Source: Lachnospiraceae bacterium
Lineage (GTDB): Bacteria; Bacillota; Clostridia; Lachnospirales; Lachnospiraceae
Assembly (NCBI GenBank): GCA_017961385.1
Contig: JAGCXJ010000131.1
Location: 1-8,871, forward strand
Direction: 5' to 3'
DNA length: 8,871 nucleotides
Shown here: one piece after another, positions 1 through 7,598 of the stretch
How positions within the stretch are numbered: position 1 is the first letter of the stretch
Layout of the letters: every line of letters starts with the position of its first letter
Notes under the pieces: model-generated
Databases searched by the model: none
Told to the model about the DNA's origin: nothing
What the model saw: only the letters and a program-made list of their open reading frames with translations
Program-made: the position numbers and the translations under genes

Positions 1-1866
1 GTGCTATGCTCATTCTGGGCAGCCTGTCTTGATGCAGTTATAATCCTGCCGACTGCTCTTGAACTCATCGGCAGTCCCAAAGACATTTTTGTTCTAGGAC
101 TTGAAACGACAAAGGGAAATCTAAGCCTTAACGGCATACTTGTCAAAATGTGGTTTTTAGCATACGAACCGATAGAAGCAATATTCGGGACACCGCTCAT
201 ATATGCCGGAGTGCTCATAGTTTTTCTCGTTCTTTTGTATGTCATGAACAGCAACATAAAGATCACTGAAAAGCTATGCATGATACTTATGCTTGCGGTA
301 TTTATACTTTCATTTGCATTTGACAAGATCAATCTGATCTGGCATGCAGGGATGGAGCCTTCCGGCTATCCGTACAGAGAAGCCTATATGTATGTTTTCA
401 TATGTATCATCTGTGCATGCAGATGCTTTAACAGACTGGACGGCATTGATATAAAGAGGGTATTCTTAGCCTTAGCGGCAACGATAGCCCTGTTTGTCTT
501 TTCACTCACAAGCCGTCATTACTGCGTAAATACCCGATTCATAGTTATGAACTCCCTTCTTATAGGATCAGTAGCCATAATGCTTCTTTTGTATGTGGTA
601 CTGACCACCAAAGGAAGATTTCACAGGACAGACATTACAGAAAATATTGCAAAAGCGCTTCTTGTTATCCTGATATGTGTACAGGTTATGGAGCTTACGG
701 TAAACAGCGTCTATATCTATAAGATACAGACTTCCATAAACATGCTGGGTCAAAGCGAGTATGAAAATATCATAGGTACAACAAAAAAAGCTGTAGACAT
801 AGCAAAAGAGGATAAGAGCTTCTATCACATGGAGAACATGTCTGCCAGAGAACAGAATGACGACATGATGTATAACTACAACGGTGTTACGCACTACAGC
901 TCTGCCGGACTTCTTTACACAAGGTATTTTTTGCAGAAGCTCGGTTACAATGACGACGGACTGTATACTGATTTCGGACATGACAATACATTTACGGCAG
1001 ATTCGCTGCTTGCGATAAAATACCTTGTCGGGGCAGACGGATACAGAGACGGTTATGAGAAGTTATCCGATCTTGGAGGAGGCGTATATAAAAATCCGTA
1101 TGCATTAAGCGCGGCTTGCCTTGCAGACAGATTGCCGCAAGATAGTGATCTTCGTGCATTCAGACTGCAGGAGAGGATTTATGATGACATCAACGGCAAA
1201 GAGAATCATATATTTTTAAATGACATATTCTACAGTCAGATATTTGTAAAGGATGGTCTTTCGTATACTTGTCACATGTGCAAGGCTGCGTGTGACGGAT
1301 ATGTCTATCTGTATATCGATGATATAGAAGACTATTCTCAGAATCTTTCAGTATATGAAGAGGACAGAATGATATCGGGATACGGCAACAGCGGCTCGTA
1401 CAAGATATTAAATCTCGGATATCATAAAAAAGGAGAACTCTTTGACATATATGTAAAAGCCGATTCAAAGGATGCAAATTTTGGAACAGCCTATATAGTA
1501 AGCGAGGATATCAATGCATTAAAGGAAAGCTATGAAGAAGCAAAGACAAGAGACTGTGAAGTGATCAGATACTCTTCATCAAGATTTGAGATAAAAGTGC
1601 CGCAGAATATCGATCTGACAGGATCAAGCGGCATCATGACTTCATTTCCTTATGAAAAAGGCTGGAAAGTAAAGATAAACGGAAGAAAGATCGAACCTGA
1701 ATGCATATATGAAGCATTTATGTTCATTCCGTTAAAAGACACTGATAAAGATGTGATCATTCAGATGAGCTATCATCCCGAAGGGATGGCAGAAGGAGCG
1801 ATCATAACACTGATTGCGGTGATAGGAATAGTACTGCTTAATATAATAGACAGAAGAAAGCTGTGA
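1..1866 (+). CDS. YfhO-family polytopic membrane protein (5' partial)
   Basis: The open frame runs in from the left edge. 621 codons are visible, and the family usually has about 850 or more residues, so roughly the first quarter to third is probably missing and the GTG at base 1 should not be read as the start. Numbering from base 1, hydrophobic helices lie near 5-23, 65-82, 92-108, 128-140, 153-170, 180-201 and 216-232. A long extracytoplasmic region follows (about 235-590), then a last helix near 598-613 and a short basic tail. Family-like signatures are YPYREAYMYVF (123-133), LLAIKYLVG (336-344) and FPYEKGWKVKINGR starting at 549. YfhO proteins are GT-C-like membrane enzymes. B. subtilis YfhO is linked to glycosylation of lipoteichoic acid from a lipid-linked sugar. 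A role in decorating a cell-envelope polymer is therefore inferred; the acceptor cannot be read. The gene ends 4 bp before the stop of the convergent deacetylase pseudogene. Confidence 0.85.
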   Translation: MLCSFWAACLDAVIILPTALELIGSPKDIFVLGLETTKGNLSLNGILVKMWFLAYEPIEAIFGTPLIYAGVLIVFLVLLYVMNSNIKITEKLCMILMLAVFILSFAFDKINLIWHAGMEPSGYPYREAYMYVFICIICACRCFNRLDGIDIKRVFLALAATIALFVFSLTSRHYCVNTRFIVMNSLLIGSVAIMLLLYVVLTTKGRFHRTDITENIAKALLVILICVQVMELTVNSVYIYKIQTSINMLGQSEYENIIGTTKKAVDIAKEDKSFYHMENMSAREQNDDMMYNYNGVTHYSSAGLLYTRYFLQKLGYNDDGLYTDFGHDNTFTADSLLAIKYLVGADGYRDGYEKLSDLGGGVYKNPYALSAACLADRLPQDSDLRAFRLQERIYDDINGKENHIFLNDIFYSQIFVKDGLSYTCHMCKAACDGYVYLYIDDIEDYSQNLSVYEEDRMISGYGNSGSYKILNLGYHKKGELFDIYVKADSKDANFGTAYIVSEDINALKESYEEAKTRDCEVIRYSSSRFEIKVPQNIDLTGSSGIMTSFPYEKGWKVKINGRKIEPECIYEAFMFIPLKDTDKDVIIQMSYHPEGMAEGAIITLIAVIGIVLLNIIDRRKL

Positions 1867-1922
1867 TCATCTAGACAGATATGTGCTCCATGAGCATATC
1901 GTATTCGACATCACGGTTTTTT
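1861..1922 (+). terminator. possible terminator for the YfhO gene, inside the convergent gene's 3' end
   Basis: CTGTGAT (1861-1867) can pair with ATCACGG (1910-1916, one G-U pair), and six T residues follow at 1917-1922. The loop contains a second hairpin: GATAT/ATATC and GCTC/GAGC between 1878 and 1900. The outer loop is long for a standard intrinsic terminator, so this is weak. No better candidate is visible near the end of the gene. Confidence 0.25.
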
Positions 1923-2767
1923 GAAAAGAAGGCGATCAGGTCATCCTTTCCGTACTCGGGTCTTTTTTCTTCTTCAAGTACTATGCCCGGATGACAGAGT
2001 ACCTCAAGGTGAAGATCTTTTTTAAGAGCCAGACTGTTCATCTTTGGCAGCAGGGCATTTACGCGGTCAACATCCATGTTTCCGCTCATCATAAGACCCC
2101 ACATGATACCCGATGATATGCCCAGTCTGTTAAGCTTTTTGCCTACAGAGATGCCAAGAACATTCAAGATGATGTTTTTGATGATGTTGATAAAAGGAAC
2201 ACGGGAAATGACTCCCTTTGTCGTAAAGAACATCAAAAAAGGTTCTCTGGGATTTCGTATGTACTGTGTTTTATCTAAAAGGTCGAGATTTTTAAGAGCC
2301 TCGATCAGTGAATCAAACACCAGAGGGATCGAATGAGTATGCACATGGCTGTCGATACGCAGTGAAACAGGATTGCCATCGGTATCTTTCAGAGTGCATA
2401 TGTGATCGTATACAGTCTTTATCTGCAAGGAGATCTCGGATATGAAGTATTACTTTAAAGCTTTCTTCTTCGAGCCGGGGATCAGAGATCTTAAAAAGTG
2501 CTCAAACCAGGTATTGTTCTGTATCTCATCGGAGCTTTTTGAGGAAAGCCTGTAACCGTCGATAAGGTTTAGGTGAATGGATATTAAAGGCTTTTTTTCA
2601 AAACTATCCCAGTTATCCTTAAGAAGACTCATGCATTCATCAAAGCAGCCCATGTTGGGTATAAAGCTTATGCTGTCCGCTCTTTTTGATCTTATAAGCT
2701 CGATTATTCTTTTGGAATTATTGATCGAAACGCCGTAGTCATCAGCGTGAAAGTCTAGTTTGCGCAT
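1871..2767 (-). pseudogene. ChbG/YdjC-type carbohydrate deacetylase, broken by an in-frame TAA
   Basis: Read on the minus strand from ATG 2767, codons 1-105 form the N-terminal half of a ChbG/HpnK (YdjC) deacetylase. A TAA follows at 2452-2450 (codon 106). The same frame then stays open with family sequence to TAG at 1873-1871. Motifs before the stop are HADDYG (7-12), the usual metal-binding Asp region, and IHLNL with His65. After the stop come DSHVHTH (139-145), YIRNPREP, a SGIMWGLMMSG segment and LCHPG. The whole reading is 297 codons, close to family size. Family members hydrolyse N-acetyl groups from chito-oligosaccharides or related amino sugars in the cytoplasm, using a metal bound by Asp-His-His. 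Both fragments lack part of that site, so neither should work alone. The second fragment could start at TTG 2428 (codon 114), but no convincing Shine-Dalgarno precedes it. A GAA, CAA or AAA codon changed to TAA, or a base-call error, would explain the break equally well. The start at 2767 is chosen because the family begins a few residues before the ADDYG motif. Confidence 0.8.
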
Positions 2768-2788
2768 AAGCAGATTATAACACATAAT
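2760..2788 (+). promoter_or_regulatory. candidate promoter for the J-like/DUF4153 operon
   Basis: Only 58 bp separate the deacetylase ATG from the plus-strand ATG at 2826, so the operon promoter must lie here or in the divergent gene. The best pair seen is TTGCGC (2760-2765), a 17-bp spacer and CATAAT (2783-2788). This predicts a start near 2795 and a leader of about 30 nt. The -35 matches consensus at only three positions. The site would overlap the minus-strand promoter, so the two genes could compete for polymerase. Confidence 0.3.
2774..2782 (-). promoter_or_regulatory. extended -10 promoter of the deacetylase gene, predicted leaderless
   Basis: On the minus strand, TGTTATAAT (2782-2774) is a consensus extended -10 (TGn plus TATAAT). 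Six bases (CTGCTT) separate it from the ATG at 2767, so the A of the start codon lies at the expected transcription start. No Shine-Dalgarno can fit in this layout. The -35 position (about 2797-2802) reads TACTTT, far from consensus, as is common for extended -10 promoters. Confidence 0.55.
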
Positions 2789-2825
2789 AGCTTTTGAAAG
2801 TACTATTTGTTTTAGGAGGAAAAAG

Positions 2826-3920
2826 ATGAATCCCACACTTGTTATGATCATTTCAATGGTCGTAGTCATAGCGGTATACGTGATAATAGCCGAACTTTAT
2901 ACAACATTCAGATCATCTGCCTATATAGGTACGGCCGCTCTTGTTATCTCCCTGTATTTTGCAAATGATGTATTTGTGAATTCTCATACTCAGTGGCCGT
3001 GGCTTGTAATAGTTTTAGTCTTCCTTCTAGTAGCTGAGATCATAACCGGATTATTATCCAGATATCACAAGACAAATGTCGGTCTTATAATGCTAAGCTG
3101 TGCGATCGTGGGCATGAGTGCATTCAAGATCCTTAAGCTTAAGGCAGGATCGTTATTCGGAGCGATCTCTGTGACGATAGTGCTGATATGCATGATAGTC
3201 TATACTCTGTGGTCTGTAAGAAAGAGAAGCATTGCAAAGATAAGGGATATGGGAAATTCAACAACCGGTTTTATCTCGGGAATAATGGTCGGGATAGCAG
3301 CCCTTATCACGCTTGAGTGGATATTCGGATGCATATGGGCAAATTATTTTTATATGCATATAGTGCTCAAATGGATAATAGGAATATTGCTGGCGATCGT
3401 TTCAGCTGTCTTATGGATAATCCTGGACAGAAAAAAGGATGAAAAGCGAAAAGAAAGATATTCAAGACTTGCAAATGAACTGACGCTTGCCAGAGAGCAT
3501 TACATGAACATGATGAGAGATCTTGACGGACTTATCGATTCCGTATCATCAAAAGACAAGAAGATGATAACCGAGACTCTGGAAGGCGGTAATGACTACA
3601 GACGTTTTAAGCAGCTTAAAAAGATATCTGCAGAAAAGATGACATTTTATGAGTATAATGACATGCTGAGGATCTATCCAAAGCTTAAGACTGTCTTCGA
3701 TCCTGAGTATGTAAGGGAGGAATTAAGATCTGTATATTTTAACGGATGCAGTGACAAGGAAGAGCTTACAGCCAGATATAAACAGCTTGCAAAAGTCTTT
3801 CATACGGACAATGCCGGAGGAGACAGAGATTCTTTTATCCGTCTTAAAAAGGAATATGATGATGAGATGGCAAGACTGAGCGGCAATACATCAAAAGAAG
3901 AAAGCGAAACTGATAAATAA
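2826..3920 (+). CDS. seven-helix membrane protein with C-terminal degenerate J-like domain
   Basis: This 364-residue protein has hydrophobic segments near 5-22, 33-50, 58-77, 84-101, 109-129, 148-172 and 180-200. Basic clusters at 132-140 and 201-211 place the C-terminal half in the cytoplasm. Residues 205-290 are charged and probably helical. Residues 300-350 resemble a J domain: an YFNGC-type entry, ELTARYKQLAKVF as helix II, then HTD (326-328), a GGD turn and a helix ending in KKEYDDEM. The canonical HPD tripeptide that triggers Hsp70 ATP hydrolysis is HTD here; the threonine codon ACG (3804-3806) is one base from proline CCG. Established J-protein work shows that changes in HPD usually abolish Hsp70 stimulation, so this may be a non-canonical J-like domain. 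A strong AGGAGG (2814-2819), 6 nt before the ATG, fixes the start. The gene is probably cotranscribed with the DUF4153 gene 9 bp downstream. Substrate and role are unknown. Confidence 0.75.
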   Translation: MNPTLVMIISMVVVIAVYVIIAELYTTFRSSAYIGTAALVISLYFANDVFVNSHTQWPWLVIVLVFLLVAEIITGLLSRYHKTNVGLIMLSCAIVGMSAFKILKLKAGSLFGAISVTIVLICMIVYTLWSVRKRSIAKIRDMGNSTTGFISGIMVGIAALITLEWIFGCIWANYFYMHIVLKWIIGILLAIVSAVLWIILDRKKDEKRKERYSRLANELTLAREHYMNMMRDLDGLIDSVSSKDKKMITETLEGGNDYRRFKQLKKISAEKMTFYEYNDMLRIYPKLKTVFDPEYVREELRSVYFNGCSDKEELTARYKQLAKVFHTDNAGGDRDSFIRLKKEYDDEMARLSGNTSKEESETDK

Positions 3921-3929
3921 GGAGGAGAT

Positions 3930-5654
3930 ATGGATACGCAGAATAAAAAACAAAACCGCATACTGCAGGCCCTTTCAAGACTCGGAGCACGTATATATGA
4001 AGTCTTCAAGGATTATCCGGCAACAATGATTGCGATCATAGCAGCCGCATTTCTGGGCGCGGTACTTGTAGGTGACAATATTTTCTCAGATGACTATGAG
4101 GAAGAGGTGATCCGCATCATAGGCTTCTTCCTTATTTTTTCCCTTCAGGCGATCATGTATGAGGAGGTTTTTAAAAACAAGCTAAAGATAAGGATAGCGG
4201 GATATGCCATATCTTCAGTACTCTCATTCGTATTTATGTATATTTTTTCCTATGAGGATAAGATACTCTTTGGCACATCAATAGATACTGTCATAGAAAT
4301 ATGTGCAAGGATACTGTTTGTGTATGGTGTTATTATGACGGGATGTGCCATATATCACATGTTCAGAAGACTTGAAGAGGATTTTGAGATTTACTGTACC
4401 AAAGCTTTTTTAGAGCTTTTAAAGGCGTCTGTTGTGTATGGTCTCTTTGCGATAGGCCTCGGTATAATCGTATTTATTTTCAATGAGCTCATATATGATA
4501 CGGATGATTTTGTATGGCAGTTAGAACTGTTCCTTGCGGGCGGAATATATACACCGATGTGCATAAAGGCAATATCATCCAAGAATGAACGGGCGGGAAA
4601 ATTCGCAAGATTCTGCATCATGTATGTCCTTTTTCCGATGTTACTGATAGCGCTTACCATAATCTATATCTATATAGTCAAGATATTTGTGACTGATTCT
4701 GTACCTTCAAACAGAGTATTTTACATACTGGCATTCTTATTCTCGATAGGCATGCCGGTCTGGACAATGGTACATGCTCTTGAAGACAGGACTAAACTAA
4801 GTGAAACAGAAAAGCAGCCGAAAGGCTTTTCAAAAGCTGCTGTTTTTATTCCCTATGCATTTATCCCGTTTATTATTCTTCAGTGCTGGAGCATTGGTAT
4901 AAGAATAAAGGATTACGGGTTTACGATATCCAGATACAGCGCGGTCGTCATGATCATAACAGAGATCATATACTTTATCCTCTATGCGATACATCACAGA
5001 GGAAAGAAGCATGCCATCTCATGGATACTGTTTGCGCTCATGGCTGTATCTTTTCTTGCGATCATCATGCCGGGAATATCCTACGATGATGTGGTAATAA
5101 GATCACAGACAAAAAGACTCGAAAAAATGATAGAAAACAAGGAGCTTTCAGATAAGCAGAAATCTGCGATAAAGAGTGCCTACAGAGCTATTGACAGGGT
5201 CGGATACAAGGGAGAGAAAGCTCTTGATAAAAGGTTTTCAAAAGCTCAGATAGATGAGATCAAGGAATACAGCGAATACAGCGACTGGCATTCTGAAAGG
5301 ATATATCCGTATTACAACAACAGCCATGTCTCTATAGATATATCCGACTACAGCAGACTTACATTTGCGTCTTCCACTGATAACAGATCGGGACTGTCAA
5401 CATATGAATATGAGATAATGACTATAAATAATGATAAAGAAAGACAGATATATAAAGTTGATATAAGTGATATCATTGAGTGGATAGATGCAAATGGCGA
5501 AAAAGGTTCACGTGATCTGGATCTTACAGGAAGAGAAAAAATAAGGATCGATGAAAGAAGAGATTTCTTCATTACCCGATTAAACATGACATATGATCTT
5601 GAAACAAAAGAAGTCCAGCATTTATCGCTTGACGGATACATACTGGAAAGATAG
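3930..5654 (+). CDS. DUF4153-type polytopic membrane protein
   Basis: This 574-residue protein has about ten or eleven hydrophobic segments, near 31-48, 62-78, 88-107, 121-144, 164-188, 198-212, 227-253, 262-283, 303-323, 336-354 and 361-381. A hydrophilic tail of about 190 residues follows and is probably outside the membrane. The segment CWSIGIRIKDYGFTISRYS (319-337) and the SQTKRLEKMIENK stretch after the last helix (392-404) resemble DUF4153 proteins. That assignment is recognition from memory, not a search. The family has no established biochemical function. The sequence AAGGAGG (3919-3925) overlaps the upstream TAA and lies 4 nt before the ATG, a layout typical of coupled operon genes. 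A terminator-like hairpin lies inside the gene at 4813-4847. The stop is only 3 bp from the stop of the convergent cyclase gene. Confidence 0.7.
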   Translation: MDTQNKKQNRILQALSRLGARIYEVFKDYPATMIAIIAAAFLGAVLVGDNIFSDDYEEEVIRIIGFFLIFSLQAIMYEEVFKNKLKIRIAGYAISSVLSFVFMYIFSYEDKILFGTSIDTVIEICARILFVYGVIMTGCAIYHMFRRLEEDFEIYCTKAFLELLKASVVYGLFAIGLGIIVFIFNELIYDTDDFVWQLELFLAGGIYTPMCIKAISSKNERAGKFARFCIMYVLFPMLLIALTIIYIYIVKIFVTDSVPSNRVFYILAFLFSIGMPVWTMVHALEDRTKLSETEKQPKGFSKAAVFIPYAFIPFIILQCWSIGIRIKDYGFTISRYSAVVMIITEIIYFILYAIHHRGKKHAISWILFALMAVSFLAIIMPGISYDDVVIRSQTKRLEKMIENKELSDKQKSAIKSAYRAIDRVGYKGEKALDKRFSKAQIDEIKEYSEYSDWHSERIYPYYNNSHVSIDISDYSRLTFASSTDNRSGLSTYEYEIMTINNDKERQIYKVDISDIIEWIDANGEKGSRDLDLTGREKIRIDERRDFFITRLNMTYDLETKEVQHLSLDGYILER

Positions 5655-5657
5655 ACT

Positions 5658-7556
5658 TTATTTCCTTTGCTTTAGGCTTTCCTTGTATCTGGCCTTGTTG
5701 TCGTACATAAGCTTATCGGCACGCTGGATATAAGGAGCAAGAGTGGGATAGCTTCCCGTACCTACATGAACAAGACCTATGCTGGCATGGAGCGTATATG
5801 GCGCATCCAGGCCGGCATTTTCTTTTTCTATTGCCTTGATAAGATCAGCTTCGAATGTAAGATGTCTGTCGGGGTTCTTTGATGCAAGGATGACGGCAAA
5901 TTCGTCACCGCCGTATCTTGCGGCGACCTCATCGGATGTGATTACTGATGCAAGAGCATGTCCCATAGCCTTAAGACACTTGTCTCCGGCATCATGACCG
6001 AAGGTATCATTGATGTACTTAAGACCGTCCATATCTATGCTGGCAACACTTAAATAGATCTCACGTCTTGTCGATCTGTCTAAGATCATGTTCATGTTCT
6101 GCTCGAATCCTCTTCGGTTGCATATACCTGTCAGAGAATCGGTAAGATACATGGATTTGATCTCTTCCATGTTCATATATTCATTATGTACGTTGTACTC
6201 ATCAAGAGCATTTCCGAGTGCCGAAAGATAAGCCTGAGTATAGTTGTTGGGCCCTGAATTCTCCGGGTATACAGACATCATATATCCATAGCACTTGTTC
6301 TGTGAATGTATCGGATGAACATAGTATACATGAGGCTTTTCGGTATCAAAAAACTGCACGGGAAGAAGATCTTTTCTTGAGAAGGAAAGATCGGGCGACT
6401 CGTAGCAGTTATTCTCATCTCTGAAGAAGATCCTCTTTAGGATCATTCTGTCAGTATACTCATTGGTCTGTTCAACCGAACGCTTTGTAGCATTTAGAGC
6501 ATCTTCACAAAGACATATATATGAATATGATGCTTCATTGTGTTTGAAATATGCATCTGCATTAGAGAAGATATCCTCTATATCAAGAGACATCTGGAAG
6601 CCGTTGTACATATATACGACCATATCAAGTCCCTGATATTTCTGATTCAGTCTCTGAACGTCAAAATGAACCTTGTCTTTTACGGTACACATGCGGCATC
6701 CGCAGCTGTTTCTTAAGATCATCTTGCTCGGAACAAAGGTTTCTTTCGGAGGACATTCTCCGTTTATCGCAGCATGCAGTGTCTGAACAGCCAGGCGGCC
6801 AAACTCCGGAATATTTCCGTCAAATGTCGTTATCGGGATATCGCTGTGCTGACCGCTTTCCTCATTGTCATAGCCTGAGACGCAGATATCCTCGGGAACG
6901 CGTATGCCTCTTTTGGTAAGCTCTTTGCATACAGCGAGGGCCATGTAATCATTTGCACAGACTATCGCCTGAGGAAGATTGCTGCCGCCGTGAGTGAAGA
7001 AATCAACTGCTTCAGCTCCCTTGTTGTACCAGTAATCTCCGTAGAATATCATGTCATCGGTGACATCAAGACCGGCTTCCGACATTGCTTCCTCGTATCC
7101 GCGGAATCTGTCGCGTGCATCCTGAAGCTCCCATCTGCCTGTCATGTGACAGATGTTTGTAAAGCCGTGATCCTTGATGAAATGATTGGTGATATCCTTA
7201 ATGGCCTGCCTGTCGGCAAGAAGCATGTCATAGAAGCGTTCTGTTCTCTTTTTAAGATAGACGATGGGACATTTGACGTTTTTGGTGAAATAGTCATATA
7301 CAGTCTCACCCATCTTATCTATATTAAAAAGGGTTTCATCGATTATGAATCCGTCAAAAGAATCGGGAACGGGGATCTTGTATACTGAAGATTCTCCTTC
7401 TCCGTAAAGAGCAATGTTGTGATCATATATGCCATAGTTGACAAAGACAAAAATGTCATAATCCAGTTCAAGGACTTCCTTGTAGATACTGTCGATAAGC
7501 ATCATGCAGTATTCGTTGGCGGTCTCGCCTATGATCAATCCGATACGTTTCCTCAT
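5658..7556 (-). CDS. diguanylate cyclase with LacI/PBP-like ligand sensor domain
   Basis: From ATG 7556 the protein has 632 residues. Residues 3-280 follow a LacI-type (type I periplasmic-binding-protein fold) ligand domain: RKRIGLIIGET opening, a central ICHMTG segment, an AIVCANDYMALAVCKEL stretch and ICVSGYDN. It closes with the RNSCGC signature (282-287) seen at the end of such domains in related clostridial proteins. No helix-turn-helix precedes it. Residues 293-465 form a middle domain I cannot name. Residues 470-628 are a GGDEF domain: DSLTGICNRRGF, IDMDGLKYINDTFGHDAGD with metal ligand Asp508, and intact RYGGDEF with GGDEF at 549-553. It should make c-di-GMP from two GTP. The RxxD inhibitory site is absent, since the aligned residues read TSDE (540-543). 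No signal peptide is seen, so a cytoplasmic sugar-like ligand is inferred. In-frame GTG 7592 and ATG 7574 would add 12 or 6 residues. ATG 7556 best fits the fold, but no start has a clear Shine-Dalgarno. Confidence 0.88.
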   Translation of the reverse strand: MRKRIGLIIGETANEYCMMLIDSIYKEVLELDYDIFVFVNYGIYDHNIALYGEGESSVYKIPVPDSFDGFIIDETLFNIDKMGETVYDYFTKNVKCPIVYLKKRTERFYDMLLADRQAIKDITNHFIKDHGFTNICHMTGRWELQDARDRFRGYEEAMSEAGLDVTDDMIFYGDYWYNKGAEAVDFFTHGGSNLPQAIVCANDYMALAVCKELTKRGIRVPEDICVSGYDNEESGQHSDIPITTFDGNIPEFGRLAVQTLHAAINGECPPKETFVPSKMILRNSCGCRMCTVKDKVHFDVQRLNQKYQGLDMVVYMYNGFQMSLDIEDIFSNADAYFKHNEASYSYICLCEDALNATKRSVEQTNEYTDRMILKRIFFRDENNCYESPDLSFSRKDLLPVQFFDTEKPHVYYVHPIHSQNKCYGYMMSVYPENSGPNNYTQAYLSALGNALDEYNVHNEYMNMEEIKSMYLTDSLTGICNRRGFEQNMNMILDRSTRREIYLSVASIDMDGLKYINDTFGHDAGDKCLKAMGHALASVITSDEVAARYGGDEFAVILASKNPDRHLTFEADLIKAIEKENAGLDAPYTLHASIGLVHVGTGSYPTLAPYIQRADKLMYDNKARYKESLKQRK

Positions 7557-7598
7557 TCCTGTACTATGCCTCATGAACAATAGATATGTCACTTAATA

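Noticed and set aside
568..981. 137-codon minus-strand open frame inside the YfhO gene
   Set aside because: The plus-strand frame carries clear YfhO motifs over the same bases, and the antisense product looks like low-information shadow sequence.
1871..2428. C-terminal deacetylase fragment as an independent gene from TTG 2428
   Set aside because: It has no convincing ribosome binding site, lacks the first metal-binding motifs, and is in the same frame as the upstream half. A broken single gene is simpler.
2450..2452. Programmed recoding of the TAA
   Set aside because: TAA is not a usual selenocysteine or pyrrolysine codon, and no recoding structure was noticed next to it.
2768..2869. Longer N-terminus for the deacetylase starting at 2869
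   Set aside because: It would cover the extended -10 promoter and the start of the divergent membrane protein gene. The family starts a few residues before the ADDYG motif, at 2767.
6990..7388. 132-codon open frame on the plus strand inside the cyclase gene
   Set aside because: It overlaps the well-supported ligand domain on the other strand, has no ribosome binding site that I could see, and resembles no family. It is a frame shadow.
7556..7592. Lost or fused HTH domain in front of the cyclase sensor
   Set aside because: A LacI-type HTH needs about 60 residues, while only 12 extra codons exist before the promoter. The architecture is naturally HTH-less.
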